In this document: one piece after another, positions 10,620-21,850 of the stretch | Layout of the letters: each line of letters begins with the position of its first letter | Numbering within the stretch: the first letter of the stretch is position 1 | Source: Prorocentrum cordatum | Taxonomy: Eukaryota > Sar > Dinophyceae > Prorocentrales > Prorocentraceae | Length of the DNA: 64,000 nucleotides | Assembly: GCA_963575745.1 (NCBI GenBank) | Contig: CAUYUJ010015948.1 | Span: 297,861 to 361,860, forward strand | Direction: 5' to 3' | The notes under the pieces: model-generated | Databases searched by the model: none | What the model saw: only the letters and a program-made list of their open reading frames with translations | What the model was told of the DNA's origin: nothing | Position numbers and translations under genes: made by a program

Positions 10620-12420
10620 ATAGTTTCGAGGTCGGCTTTGACGCCCCTTCTCTTGTGACCAGGGTGGAGCCCTCTGTCCAACCTCGACCAAACTTCGCTG
10701 CGGTCTGGCAGCCGATCGAGACAGCGCTTTGCGAGCCTACGCATCCGACCTCCAGTCGAGAAAGCGGTACAATTCTGACACGCACACACACACAGGCGAA
10801 GCTCTGGTCATCAAAATCAACCACGGTGCAGCGGTGACCGGGCTCCCGCATGTGAGCGGGGTCGATCCGGAGCTGGCGGGTGCAAACTCCAGGGGGGGGC
10901 TTCTGGTTGCTACGCGAATCTCTCAAGCAATTGGGGCATGGCCAGAAGCGACCAATCCGTGCCCACTCGTGTGGTGGAGCAGCAGGCTTGGGAGCGCGAG
11001 CGGCACACGCATCTCTCGCGACCCCATCGAGATTAGTCCTCGGCCAGCGTTCCAAAATCTTCGCGATTAATTTGAAGACGGCCTTTGCCGTCCGAATCGC
11101 GTAATTCAAATTTGTACGGTCAGCTTCCTCCAGATCAGCGTGCAAGCGGGCTCCAGCTTTGGCCGCCTCGTCGGCGCACTATTCCCGATGATCTGTCTGC
11201 GCTCGAGTGGTGGCAGGTCAGGGTCGTGGGTCTTGTGCGCCTTGACCTTGACCACTACGCGGATGTTGTTATTCGCAAATGCGTAGCACTGCATGACCAG
11301 CCCACTGTAGGGTCTGGTACGAAAAAGAAAATCGGCCAGGCTCCTCTTATGCTGGTTCAAGAAAGCAGCACAATCACTGAAAAAAGGCGACAGTGAGCAG
11401 ACTAGATGCACTGGTGGGCGCAGCAAACTCCGCAGCGACACTGGTTTGCGGGTAAAAACTGCCAAGGGCGCCGCACATTCGAGCAAGCATCTGACCCGTA
11501 GGGCAGAGACTCACCACACCCCAACCAGATCGGGACATGTCCTTGATCGAGGATCTCATGCAAGAGCCGTCCAGGCAAATGTCTCCCATAAACTCCCTCG
11601 CCCCTTCGGAAGCGAAACCCTCGGCCTGGTGAGCCTCGGAAAAAAACGTGGGAAACCACGCTCTGCAGAGCCTGGGCTTGACTCATCGGACCTGGGGGCC
11701 CACCGGTACGGATGCGGGATGAGGCCCGTTCGCACACACAAGGGCTCCCAACTTCGCGCTTCGCGCTGCGCGAAGCGCGAAGCGCGAATAACTTCGCGCT
11801 CTCGCGCCGCCCTCCCAAAGGGAGAAAAGGAGGACGAGGAGGAGGGGGAGAAGGAACGAGGACCGCGAAGCGCGAAGCGCGAATAACTTCGCGCCCTCGT
11901 GGGAGCCCTTGTGAAAGCAGGGCTGGGGTCGGCGGAGAGCTCCTCGCGGATCCTGGCCAGGAGCCTCGCGCCAACGATCTCAGCACGCTCTTCCTAGCAC
12001 TCAGGGCAGAACCAAAGCCTGCGCACGATGGCGTCGCCAACTTGCACACACTGATAGCACTCGCCTTCTACCTGGTAGCCATGCGCCACAGCTCTACTCA
12101 GCGGCCGCACGGCCTGACAGGTCAACGCTCTCAGCGCTCCTCTGTCTTCTCGGGGTGGAGAAGCGGAGGGCGGCCGCGGAGACAGCCGCCGAGAGTCGAC
12201 GGAAGCGGGAGCGCGCAGGCAGCCTCGGGCACCGGGGGCCATGTGCACACACAGGTTGTGCGGGTCAGAGGCTCAGGTCTCAGCGCATTCGCGTGCAGTC
12301 CCTGCGGCCGCGAGATCATCGTGCCGTGTCCCTGGCAGTGGCGATACCACCGAGCCAGCGAAGTAGGAGTATGTGTGCGAATTGTTGCGACAAACACTGC
12401 GCCGCCAGGCTCCCTCATGC
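10620..12420 (-). pseudogene. LINE-A: C-terminal half of a LINE (zinc finger + RNase H)
   Basis: On the minus strand: LTCQAV, then GYQVEGECYQC, then RRLWFCPEC, a CCHC-like finger ending in a stop, then ERAEIVGARLLARIREELSA. R2 is inserted at 11739-11911. RNase H follows: CLDGSC (Asp), GWGVV, SVAAEF (Glu), FFSDCAAFL (Asp), VVVKVKAHKTHDPDLPPLER, then GN and, after a one-base shift, ADEAAKAGARLHADLEEADR (last Asp). A C-terminal finger region has FWPCPNCLRDSRS. A (CA)n run at about 10781-10793 then shifts frame, and CQNCTAFSTGGRMRRL with LDRGLHPGHKR follows. No RT is seen here. It could be the 3' half of the same insertion as LINE-B or a separate 5'-truncated copy. Confidence 0.75.
11739..11911. 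mobile_element. R2 TIR element inserted in LINE-A
   Basis: Terminal repeats reach 13 bp (acaagggctccca/tgggagcccttgt). It lies between the zinc-finger and RNase H parts of LINE-A, so it moved after LINE-A. No clear target duplication. Confidence 0.85.
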
Positions 12421-12964
12421 TGCTCCCGACCCTTGTGCTACAAAACCTGCCGGCGCTCGATCAAGAAAAACAGCAGCAACAACAACAACACCACCACCAC
12501 CAACAACAACAACAACAACAGCAACAACAACACACGTAACAAGCAACCAAAACATTGTGCTCAAACGCTTGAGCTGAACAACCTGCTGAAGTCAAAAAAT
12601 AAGAAACAACAGCGAAACAAACCTTGTGCTAAGAACCTGCCAAGCGGAGACACCACAGGACGGCGCGAGCTTCGCCAGAGACCCGCGCCACGCGGACATC
12701 GCATCTGACGGTACGGTGCGATCTGTTGCTCTAGCGCGCGGCCCCGGGGAAGTCCCGACCACTTCCCCGCGCGTTTTCGTGCTCGGCCCGGTTCAGCGTT
12801 ATTTTCCAGGAGCCGCGCGAGAACCCGAGAGGACGAGCACCCGCGGCGGGCGGCCGGAAGCCGAAGAGAAGAGCGCCTGGGAATCGAAGGCTGCAGAGCT
12901 CCGGAGGTATCTGGCCCTGCAGGGGGCCCGGGAGCCGTGGGTCCCAAATCGGTGCGGCGGTGGC
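12421..12964. other. CAA/CAC microsatellite and unassigned DNA
   Basis: A CAA/CAC run at 12470-12535. Nothing else recognised. Confidence 0.5.
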
Positions 12965-13280
12965 CTCTGAGGAAGGTTTTAGGAAGGTTGTTAGAAAGGT
13001 GTTTCCAAACAAAGCCCTCCTGAGGAAGGTTTAGGAAGGTCTTCGGACGGTTTCCAGGGAGGTTCTTCCAAACATAACCCCCCTGAGGAAGGTTTTAGGA
13101 ATGTATGTTATGAAGGTTCTTCCAAGCAGAACCCTCCGGAGGAAGGTTTTCGGAAGGCTTTTAGGAAGGCGCTTCCAAAAACAATCCTGAGGAAGGCGTT
13201 CGGAAGGTTTTTAAGAAGGCTCTCCCAACAAACTGTCCCGAGGAAGGTTTTCGAGAGGTTCTTAAGAAGGGGATCCCCAA
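12965..13280. repeat. ~55-60-bp tandem repeat, about six units
   Basis: Units of the form ctgaggaaggttttaggaag with gttcttccaaacataacc, diverged from one another. Confidence 0.8.
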
Positions 13281-13527
13281 AGACCTCGCCGCACGGTCCT
13301 TCACCAGACCGTCTTAGGACCTCGCGAAGGCCTCCGCCGCCCGGGGCCTCCTCGGAGAGGGAACCAAGCTCCAAAACCGCGCGCGGCCACCCCGAAGCTC
13401 CACCGACTCACCACACGGTGTGGTCACCGCGCCGTCGGGGGCGCGCCCGAATCTGGCCCGGACACCTGGCAGGCGGGAGGGAGGAAAGGGAGGGAGGGAG
13501 GCAGGGAGGGGAGGGGAGGGAGGGGAG

Positions 13528-14310
13528 GAGAGGCAAGCTAGGTGCGCTCGCGTCATATCTGACATCCTACTCCTCCCTCCCATCCCTTACCATGGCGTAG
13601 ATCCCCTCTCTACTCGCACAGTCGGATGTCGAGCAGGGCAATGATCCCGAACGGGTACGCGATGCATTGTAGTGCACGGCGTGGCATGGCGTAGAAGAGC
13701 ACCGCAAGGCGTAGTATGTCACAGCATGGCGTGGCGTAGCGTAGTGAAGAATTGCATCACAAAGCTTTGCAACGCAAAGCATGGCATCGCACAGCGGCCC
13801 CGAACATAACATTGCATAGGATGGCGTTGAAGATGAAAGGGTAGCATGGCATAGCACGACGTAGCACTTAAGCACTGCATATCACAGCTTCAGCTGAAGG
13901 CATGGCATCGCGCAGCGGAACGCAACCTACCATTGCATTGCATGCCGTGGCATGGCACGGGAAATGACGCCAGCGCGGCAGCGGGAGCACGAGTCGGAAC
14001 GAGCGGAAGCGCGGAAATGAGGCCAACGCTGCAGCGGGAGCACGAGTCGGAACGAGCGGAAGCGCGGAAATGAGGCCAGCGCTGCAGCGGGAGCACGATT
14101 CGGAACGAGCGGGGCCCGAAAATGAGGCCGGCGCCTCAGCGAGGGCAGCATTTTGAAAAAAATGCACGCGAAAACCCAACACCGGGGAATCCTGTGTGAA
14201 CAAAACAATACGCGGGGGGGGGGGGGGGGGGGGGGGGGCGAACACTCCCAACCCGTCATCAGGGGAAGGAGGAGAGTAGTATTCATATTGAGTAATTGTG
14301 GAGGGAGGGA
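13528..14310 (+). repeat. R8 repeat, copy 2
   Basis: gcaagctaggtgcgctcgcg, tggcgtagatcccctctcta, a tggcatggcgtag array, three 53-bp units (13963-14130), ggcgcctcagcgagggcagc, an uninterrupted run of 25 G (14214-14238) and gaggagagtagtattcatat. Confidence 0.75.
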
Positions 14311-14639
14311 TGGATGGAGGGGGGTGGGTGGAGGAGAGGGGAGGGAGGGAGGGGGGGGGGGGAGGGAGGGAAGGGGGGGAGGGAGGGGGAGGAGGGAGGG
14401 GAGGGAGGGGAGGGGCGGGGGAGGGAGGGAGGGAGGGAGGGGGAGGGGTGGAGGGAGGGAGGGGCTGGGAAGCAAGGAGGAGAGGGAGGGGAGGGCGCCG
14501 GGGGGACGCAGAAGGGGGTCCTCGCCGCTGCGAGCGCTCACCGGGGCCAGCCCGTCGTGCTCGCGCGCGGCGTCCCAGGCGCCCGACACGGGGAAACACC
14601 TCGGGGCGTGCCCCGGGGTGGAGGGTTTCTCCGAAGGGC

Positions 14640-14830
14640 TTGGGCGACCCGTCTTCCTCCTCCTCCTCCTCCTCCTCCACCACCACCCTCTCCGCCTCCT
14701 CCTCCTCCTCCTCCTCCTCCTCCTCCTCCTCCTCCTCCTCCTCCTCCTCCTCCTCCTCCTCCTCCTCTTTCTCCTCCTCCTCTTTTTCCTCCTCGGGTCG
14801 CTTGCGGCCCCGGGGGAAACCCGTGCACCC
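14640..14830 (-). repeat. R15 reversed copy
   Basis: gggtttctccgaagggcttg, (CCT)n 14655-14795, then cgggtcgcttgcggccccgg gggaaa. Confidence 0.65.
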
Positions 14831-15159
14831 CGGGGGTCCACCGCGGCGCGCGTGGCCCCCGGACGTCCGACGGCGCGTGCCGACTCCGAGGTCGGCCCCT
14901 GGGGCTGGAGGGGGCAGCGATCCCAAATCCCCACAAACCTGGCACCGTACGTGCAGTGCCAGGGGCGGCGGCCCGTCTTCCCATCCTACCATCATAGGGG
15001 GGTGCGAAGTCCCTGAAGACGGGACGGGGTGGGCACGAGCGGGCATCATAGCCGGCTCAAAATCAAAAGAGGCATCATAGCCTCATCAATCTAGATTGAT
15101 CCACTCACGGATCCACTGCGAAAGTACACAACGTCGTAATTTAGTCGAGTGGAAGCCTC

Positions 15160-15325
15160 TTCCTTTGTAGAATCCTCATCAATTCCCAAATCCTCCCCAA
15201 CTCCTCCTTTTTCCTTTTGTAGAATCCTCCCCAATTCCCAAATCCTCCCAAACTCATCCTTTTTCCTTTTGTAGAATCCTCCCCAATTCCAAAATCCTCC
15301 CCAACTCCTCTTGTTTCCCCTCGGG
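15160..15325. repeat. 52-bp tandem repeat, three units
   Basis: ttgtagaatcctccccaatt and cccaaatcctccccaactcc recur with a period of 52 bp, as measured from the tag at 15168, 15220 and 15272. Confidence 0.85.
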
Positions 15326-15349
15326 CAATAAAGAAATCATGACGTACAA

Positions 15350-15700
15350 TTTTTCGCTATGTTCGGCCTCTGGGGGCCCTTACCGGCCCTCGAAACCGTC
15401 AAAAAACGAGCGAGGATGAACAACCGGTCCAGGGGAATGGGTCGAGACCTCCAGGGGCCGACGCATTGCAAATATCATGACGTCGGGGGTCTGGGATTGG
15501 GGGGTGACTGGCATAGGGGGGGATGCATCGACCTGGGATAAGCGATACATCGCCGACAGATCGGCGATCGGCCCCCGATAAGGAGTCCGCACCTTCCTGG
15601 GCGGGTTGGGGTCATCAGACCCCTATCGGCGATCAATGGGCGATTGGGGGTCGATGCATACCCCCTATGCCTACTCCCCCCTATCGTTGCCCCTGAAGGG
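15350..15700 (+). repeat. R4 composite repeat
   Basis: Lead segment ctatgttcggcctctggggg, gggtcgagacctccaggggc, then cgatacatcgccgacagatc and atcggcgatcaatgggcgat. Confidence 0.7.
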
Positions 15701-16515
15701 GCCCCGTTTCCGGGGCGCGCAAAAGAAATCTGGCCCTCTGGAAGGGGTCGGGACCTCAGGTGCCGCGCGACAGGCCCGCCCCCCCTTGGGTCCCGCCTCG
15801 GAACGCCCCTGAACGTCACCTAGATCCGATGACGCGAAGAAAAACGCAATGTTGCGACAAATAGCAACAAAAAGACCTGGACCCCACCTTTATGATATAT
15901 TTTTCGAGCAGGGTCCATCTGTGAGGTTCTCAAGGCCCGAAGTCAAGCGAGAACGCCCGACTCGACAAAACTGCGACGCGAGGATCTAAGGGCTGGGACG
16001 AACCTCGGGGCCTCCCTCATTTGGGCCATCCGATATTTGGACGCCCGAGGTGGGTACGGACAAAAATCGATACGTTCGGCCCAAATAGCGGCCGACAGCG
16101 GCCGCTCTTGGGCAGGCGGCCCGCTGCCTCAAGTGGACAACGCCCGGGCGGCACCGACAGCGCGCCCTGTTCAAAATGGACAGGAACTGCTGTCAGTCTA
16201 CGTCCCCAATCTTTCCGCACATCAGCGGGCAACACCTGGGTGGTCTTCCCCACGGTGCAAAGAGACTCAAACCTATCAAGCCAGATTTAGGCCGGAAAGC
16301 ACCCGGGATAAGGCCAGACTGGGGACCAAACCAAACCACATCGGGATGAAGCCAGATCTGGTCAGCCTGCGACCAGGGAAATACCAGGGGCGACTAGGAA
16401 TTGTACCTCCCAGGAGCGGCATCCTAGCGCCCCCATATCGATAGTACCGGCGATACACTCATACCGTATCATAAGGATGCGGGGTAAGGATGCAAGGGCC
16501 TGGGGGGGGGCACGT

Positions 16516-16550
<35 letters not shown>

Positions 16551-17149
16551 GGTTGGCCAACGAGAATCGCTAAGGATGAACCGAAGGGGCAAGGATGCCA
16601 GGGATACCCTTGGGGAGGCTGCCCATCCTAAACAAAATGCGGGCTGACTGCAGCTCTCCCGCGCGCCCGTGGCCCCCTGCGCGCCAGCCGCGGCCCCCAC
16701 CCTCAATGCTGCAGGGCAGCGCCTCGCCACGAGCGCCCTCGGTGCGGAGAGCACGCTCCACCGCCTCGTTCCGGCCCCGGCGCGGCGCGGCGGAAGAGGG
16801 GCGGCAGGCAGGAAGGCGCGAGCGAACCTCGGGGATCGAGGGCTCGAGGAACGAGGGCCTGGTACCCTGTGTATATGTATATGTATATATGTATAGATGT
16901 ATGTATATTTGTACGTATGTATATATATATATATAACTCGCGATCGTGCCCGTGACAAGCCCCGCCCCGACCCCCCAGCGCTGTCAAGGGATCTCAGACG
17001 GCGTGAGCGCAAACCATGACGTGTCCAGACCGCTTTCCCCCCCGGTCACGCCCGTTATCGCCAGGAGATGAAGCTGTCTCCTGGGGTGGTGCTGTGGCTC
17101 CTAAAAGCCTCTCGTCGCCACGGTCGGATCCCGCTCGGAATCGTGGTCA
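15701..17149. other. Unassigned DNA with TA microsatellites
   Basis: (TA)n at 16516-16546 and a gtatat/TA stretch at 16868-16935. No gene recognised. Confidence 0.5.
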
Positions 17150-17294
17150 GAACGCGCCCCTAGACAGGTCCACGGGGGTGATTCTTTGACCCCACCCCCA
17201 GACCCCTCGCGTCGAGGAAGAAGCACGGTTGGAAATATTGCCCACTCGACAAATTGTGCCACCGCATCGACATAACACCCGCCCGCCAGCCTGC

Positions 17295-17490
17295 GTAACG
17301 CGGCCGCTGGACTCAAAAGACTCTGGGTCATCCCCGAGCATCCCGCATCGCAAGCCTTGCGTACTGCGGCCACCAGGCCCAAGGACTCCCGGACGATCCC
17401 TGATTATCCCTTCTCGCCAGCCACGCATACCGCGGCAGCCAAGCCCACATGATATCCCAGTGTCCCTGAGTATGCTGCCTCGCTGCGCGC
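17295..17490. repeat. ~66-bp tandem repeat, three units, inside LINE-B
   Basis: Units begin cgtaacgcggccgctgga, cgtactgcggccaccagg and cataccgcggcagccaag. On the minus strand each reads as about 22 residues around P(R/Q)YA(W/R)LA(R/M)RD. It follows the RT thumb, so it is a local amplification within a dead element. Confidence 0.65.
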
Positions 17491-18338
17491 GGACCCACAC
17501 CAGGGAGGCACCGCCAAACGGTGCTGAGGCTGTGCGGCATCTGGGGCACCACGACGGCATTGAACGGCCTCACTCTTCAGTCCGAAGATATCGAGGTGTG
17601 GCCCCACGCGTGCATCAGCTCTCTGAAAGCAGTGGAAGCCATGCCGCTTCGCCTCGTTATCCCTGAATGTGACCGGCCATCGCTGCTGATTGTGGTGCCC
17701 CAGTAAAACAATCTGTCTGGGGCCTCGGTGACTTCACCTGTCGGCGTACGCGCGCGCCCGTACGAGTGATTCAGAAATTCCCGCTTGTCCCCGACTGCAC
17801 CTCCAGATCCTCTGTTGCAGATTTGAATATGTACCACTTTAAACCGATGCCTCTGGTCGCTGGCGGCCCTGGCCATGAGCGGATTGTTGCCGGCGCGCAC
17901 AAGCTGTCTGAATTGGCCGTTCCGCACTAGCAGGACTGGTTCGGAGTCGTGCGCCACAACAGGCATGACCAAGACGAAGGGCAGCGGCAACATCATGTAA
18001 CCCTGTGAGATGCCGAACCGTTCAAACCCTTTCGACCCTCCATCTCAGACATGGGAGCTCCTCCGCGAAATACGACGGTGTGGTTTTTTCATATGCTTCG
18101 AATAACATCCAGTACGAGCCTTGGAGGGCCGAATCTCGGTTGGGCGGCGACCATTGCAGAAATGTTTTTTGAGTCGACAGCTGTTTCCATCCAAAAGCCA
18201 ACACGTGCAGACTCCTACATCTCGACGCCCGCGCCTGCTCGATTCGTCTTCGCAGAATACACGTTGCGTCCAGCGTGCTCGCTCCGCCTCGACAACCGAA
18301 CTGATCGCTGGACCTGCCGTCTGCACCTGCCCTCACGA

Positions 18339-18497
18339 TTAGGTCGGGCGTGCCCCCCTGCAGGCGGATTTCTGACGAAAAATAAAGAATACCCAAAACA
18401 TATGTTTTACCAGATTCAAAAATAGTCGAAACATCGTCCCCCGATGTTTTATACCATTTTTGGATATTCGTCCTGTAGAGAGGCACGCCCGACTGGA
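18339..18497. mobile_element. R3 TIR element inserted in LINE-B RT
   Basis: Starts ttaggtcgggcgtgcccccc and ends ggcacgcccgactgga. The flanks cctcacga and cccgacga agree at 6 of 8 positions, an aged target duplication. It splits the RT between NYRPIS and the DATCILRR block. Confidence 0.75.
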
Positions 18498-20462
18498 CCC
18501 GACGAGCCTCTCCAAAAACAAGCGACGCAAAGATCTCGCAATTACAGCGAAATCAGGCTGATCGGCCTGTAGTTGACGGGTAAGCCTGCGGCACCCTTTT
18601 GTGCCGCGACTTCGGCATCTCGCGCCGCCCCCAACGCAAGCTCGTCAACTCGGTAGCAACGGCCACACATCCGCTACCATCGAAGATAGTTTCCCGTCGA
18701 CCGCGTCCGCAGGCCTCACCCTACAAAAGGTACTCTGCCATCGTTCTGTGAGGTCCTCTGCCAAGGTCGCGATTCATGGTGCCATCGTGTTCCTGGGCCT
18801 CTGATCACCTCTAGGTGTTTAACAGCCCCTCCTAGTATGACGCCCTTCAACCATACTGCTGTGTCCTTCTTGGCGGCCTGAGGAGCAAGTTCGCGCGGCC
18901 TGCGTTGTTCGACTGCGCCGTTGCGCGCGCAGGTCGCTGCGCCAATTTTTTTTACTGATCGAGCATGCCCTCCCTGTTGTATCCAATACCTTCTCGAACT
19001 GTTGAGATTGTCTGGCATGATCGACCCGCACGCTTGGAAGCCGTCGACAAGCCCTGCCCAGTCTACGTCTACCCAATCGTCGGCGGCTGGCGTCCTCTCT
19101 TCAGTCGTGACAGCGTTAGCGACTGTTTCGCCGCAAAGGCCGTTTCTATTCATGCCTGTCCGTGCGCGGCGCGCGGAAGCAGCGTCGGGGATCCGAGACA
19201 GACACCGACAGATCATAAATTATAAACCGTTGGTCTGCAGGCTCGCGCCCCGCCGGCTCTGGATGTCTCGAACAGCTTCACTGTTTACGGCGTCAGCTAA
19301 AGCGAGATCCAATCCGCTTTACCAGCCGAGAAAAATCGCCCTGTGGCTACAAAGGGAAGGAAGAGAGCAAAAGGGGAGAGGGAAGCGGGGCAGAAAAACA
19401 GCAGCAAAACCAGCAGCAAAGCAAAACGGGCGAGGCCGGGACAGCGCCGCCGCCTCAGCGCGCCCCAGCCGGCGGAGCGCGCGCCACCGCCGCCCCAGCG
19501 CGCCTCAGCTAAAGCAAGCTCCAACACAATGCTAATGGACTGGGGTGCGGGGGCCCCGTGGGGCGCGCCCGGCTCCGCGCAGGTCGCCTTCCCAAGTGGA
19601 TCCCGTGAGCCACAGGCGTGTTGGCCACCGGCAGCGAGCGGACAAGTCAACACTGCAGCGACCAGCCTCTGTACGGCAATCCCGCTTGTTGGATTGCTTC
19701 CCGACCCCATTCAACACCCAATATGACATCCTCTTTGCCCGGTTTGGCCTCGACCAGAAGGGCATTGAAGTCGCCTCAGATCGCTAAGCCGTTCGCGCAT
19801 GATCTCGCCAATGGTGCTACCAATTTCCACGCCAGCGCGCGCAGAGCCCCCACGCGGCAAGATTATGAAACAACGAATATTTGTCAACAAACTGAATGAA
19901 ACCACTGTGCAAGTCCCACGCATGCACGTAGAGTCGTTTTTATAACATGTCGAGTGCATCCCCGAAAGATCGACGTGCAGGCATTGAAATGCCGTCAGCT
20001 TCTGCAAGGCGGTCCTTCGCGAGCGCGTTCCGCGCCATCGCCTTCACAATGGTCACATTGTGAAACGAACCTGCGCCGACACACCCAGGGCGCCGTCACT
20101 GGCCAGAGCCAGGCGTACCCTGCCCCTTGCCGTTGGAGTTTTGGATCTTCGCGGGCGTAAGCTTGTCATCGGCCGTCGCGGCCAGCTCCTTGAGCTGGGG
20201 AGCCTGCGTCAGGTCCTTCCCCTGCTCCCAGGCCTTGGCAACTCACTTCCACCTTCAACCTGTCGTTCTCGACGCCGACGCTGAGAATGGACTCGCCAGC
20301 CACTATCATCGAGCAAGAGGTCCCGTCGACCTTGACTGCCAGCACCCATCTGAAGCCGAAGAGGGGGGAAGCCTAGATGTGCACGTTCGCGTACAGGTCG
20401 CCACTGTCTGCTCCAGACTGGTTTCCTCTTGTACTTAAGGCGCGGCTCCACGGCCACCACTG

Positions 20463-20522
20463 CCTGACGCGCACCACGGCCAGACCCACGGCTTCGGTTC
20501 CTGATGCGCACCACGGCCAGAC
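20463..20522. repeat. Short direct repeat next to R3
   Basis: ctgacgcgcaccacggccag (20463) recurs as ctgatgcgcaccacggccag about 37 bp later. The second ends in the 8-bp target duplication of R3. Confidence 0.75.
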
Positions 20523-21136
20523 TTAAGTCGGGCATGTCCCCCTACAGGCAGACCTTGGACGAAAAATATAACACATTCCAAGAATATTCAACAAAGGACT
20601 CGAACATGGTCAAAGTCGTCCCCATATTATCTTTTGACTATTTTTGAATATAACCTAACAGCGAAGACTGATAGGTTTCTAGTGGTCTCAAAAGAGAGCA
20701 TCATGACTCCCTAGGGGGTTCGGGCAGGATCCGGGGAGAATCCGCGGATCCGCCACTGACTATGGGGAACGCACCACTGAGGCTGAGGCTGAGGCCCCCA
20801 GCGCCGCCAGTGACTACGGGGAATGCACCACTGAGGCTGAGGCTGAGGCCCCCAGCGCCGCCAGTGACTATGGGGAACGCACCACTGAGGCTCAGGCTGA
20901 GGCCCCCAGCGCCGCCAGTGACTATGGTGAATCCACCACTGAGGCTGATGCTGCGGCCCCCAGCGCCGCCAGTGACTATGGGGAATCCACCGCTGAGGCT
21001 GAGGCTGAGGCTGAGGCTGAGGCTGAGGCAGGCTGAGGCTGAGGCTGAGGCAATGCTTCCAGATATGCTTCTACACATCGCTGTTAGGTTGCTTTGCCGG
21101 GATAATTCCCCCTGTGGAGGGAAAGGCCCGACTTCA
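20523..21136. mobile_element. R3 TIR element with nested insertion, 8-bp TSD
   Basis: Left end ttaagtcgggcatgtcccc, right end ggcccgacttca. It is flanked by ggccagac at 20515-20522 and again at 21137-21144. The internal 20652-21090 is a second TIR element, so the unfilled R3 is about 175 bp. The 8-bp duplication suggests hAT-like mobilisation (inference). Non-coding. Confidence 0.85.
20652..21090. mobile_element. 439-bp TIR element carrying a GAGGCT minisatellite, nested in R3
   Basis: Terminal inverted repeats aacctaacagcga (20652-20664) and tcgctgttaggtt (21078-21090), perfect over 13 bp. The interior has a roughly 60-bp unit repeated five times (ccactgaggctgaggctg, gcccccagcgccgccagtga, ctatggggaa) and a run of gaggct. 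No clear target duplication. Confidence 0.7.
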
Positions 21137-21144
21137 GGCCAGAC

Positions 21145-21850
21145 CCGTGCTCGACCCAGGAGGTACCCTCAAACGCTGCTCTCCGGCCAGGAACATTTCG
21201 CCAGAGCGCATGAGACCAGCCCTCTCGAAACTGTGCGCAGTCCAGTCCGCCGCCTCCTCGAGCCCATCCGCCACCGACATGCCGCCTATCACCGCCACAT
21301 TCCGTTTTGAGGGTGGGCAGTCCGTATATGTCCGTTACCCGCACGACGACATGGTTTCCAGTACGATGTTATGGGCATCCAGTTGGGTGATGATGCTCTC
21401 TCTGAACTTGCAAAGGCGTGGTGCTTCTGATATGAGTCTGCATCGTATACTGCTTCGCAGAAATCGCTTACTCCCTCGCAAACTGGATGACTTCCCTGTT
21501 ATCCTTGGCCAAGCCTCTCCTCTCTCCGTGACCTCCTCCTCCTCGTCCTTCTTCTCCTGCTGCTGCTGCCTCCCAGCCGTCCCGACTACTGTCGCCCATG
21601 GGGTCTGAAGGCGATATAGCTCTAGATCCAGCCTTTGCATGGTCCCTGTTCTCTGGGGCCCCGATATCGAAGTGCTGCTTCACACCGGCGGCCCTTATTC
21701 CTTGCTCGAGGGCATGCGACACTGCGAAAGGAGATGCAGAACATTCGTGCAGACCCCGCGCCGGCATGCATACGGAAATCCCTGGAGAACGACCTAAGCC
21801 CCAAAACCGTGAGGTCACCCCCAATCCCTACAGTCAAAACTGATAGCAGG
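21145..21850 (-). other. Unassigned segment upstream of LINE-B (possible N-terminal remnant)
   Basis: Minus-strand frames 21824-21468, 21640-21335 and 21344-21084 overlap in staggered fashion, as in a frameshifted coding remnant. Examples are AVSHALEQGIRAAGVKQHFD, RFLRSSIRCRLISEAPRLCK and VTDIYGLPTLKTECGGDR. The R3 copy at 20523-21136 separates it from LINE-B. No domain is recognised. Confidence 0.35.

Larger units (their letters stand above)
17150..20400 (-). pseudogene. LINE-B: non-LTR retrotransposon remnant (endonuclease + RT)
   Basis: Minus-strand fragments in element order. The endonuclease motif GDFNALLVEAKPG (about 19770) is followed by GVEWGREAIQQAGLPYRGW. The RT entry motif NYRPISLI (about 18580) precedes an R3 insertion at 18339-18497. 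Then come DATCILRRRIEQARASRCRS (about 18270), LHVLAFGW where LDWxxAFD is usual, and FGISQG (18013-18031). The thumb carries YWGTTISSDGRSHSGITRR, MASTAFRELMHAWGHTSISS and LSTVWRCL (about 17530). Stops and frame changes occur throughout. The domain order matches endonuclease-type LINEs common in dinoflagellates. Upstream sequence to about 21.8 kb may be its N-terminus, split by R3, but I cannot prove that. Confidence 0.75.

Noticed and set aside
13868-15049. 393-codon minus-strand frame with poly-Glu and poly-Pro
   Set aside because: Runs through (CCT)n, GGGA-rich DNA and R8/R15 repeats; composition only.
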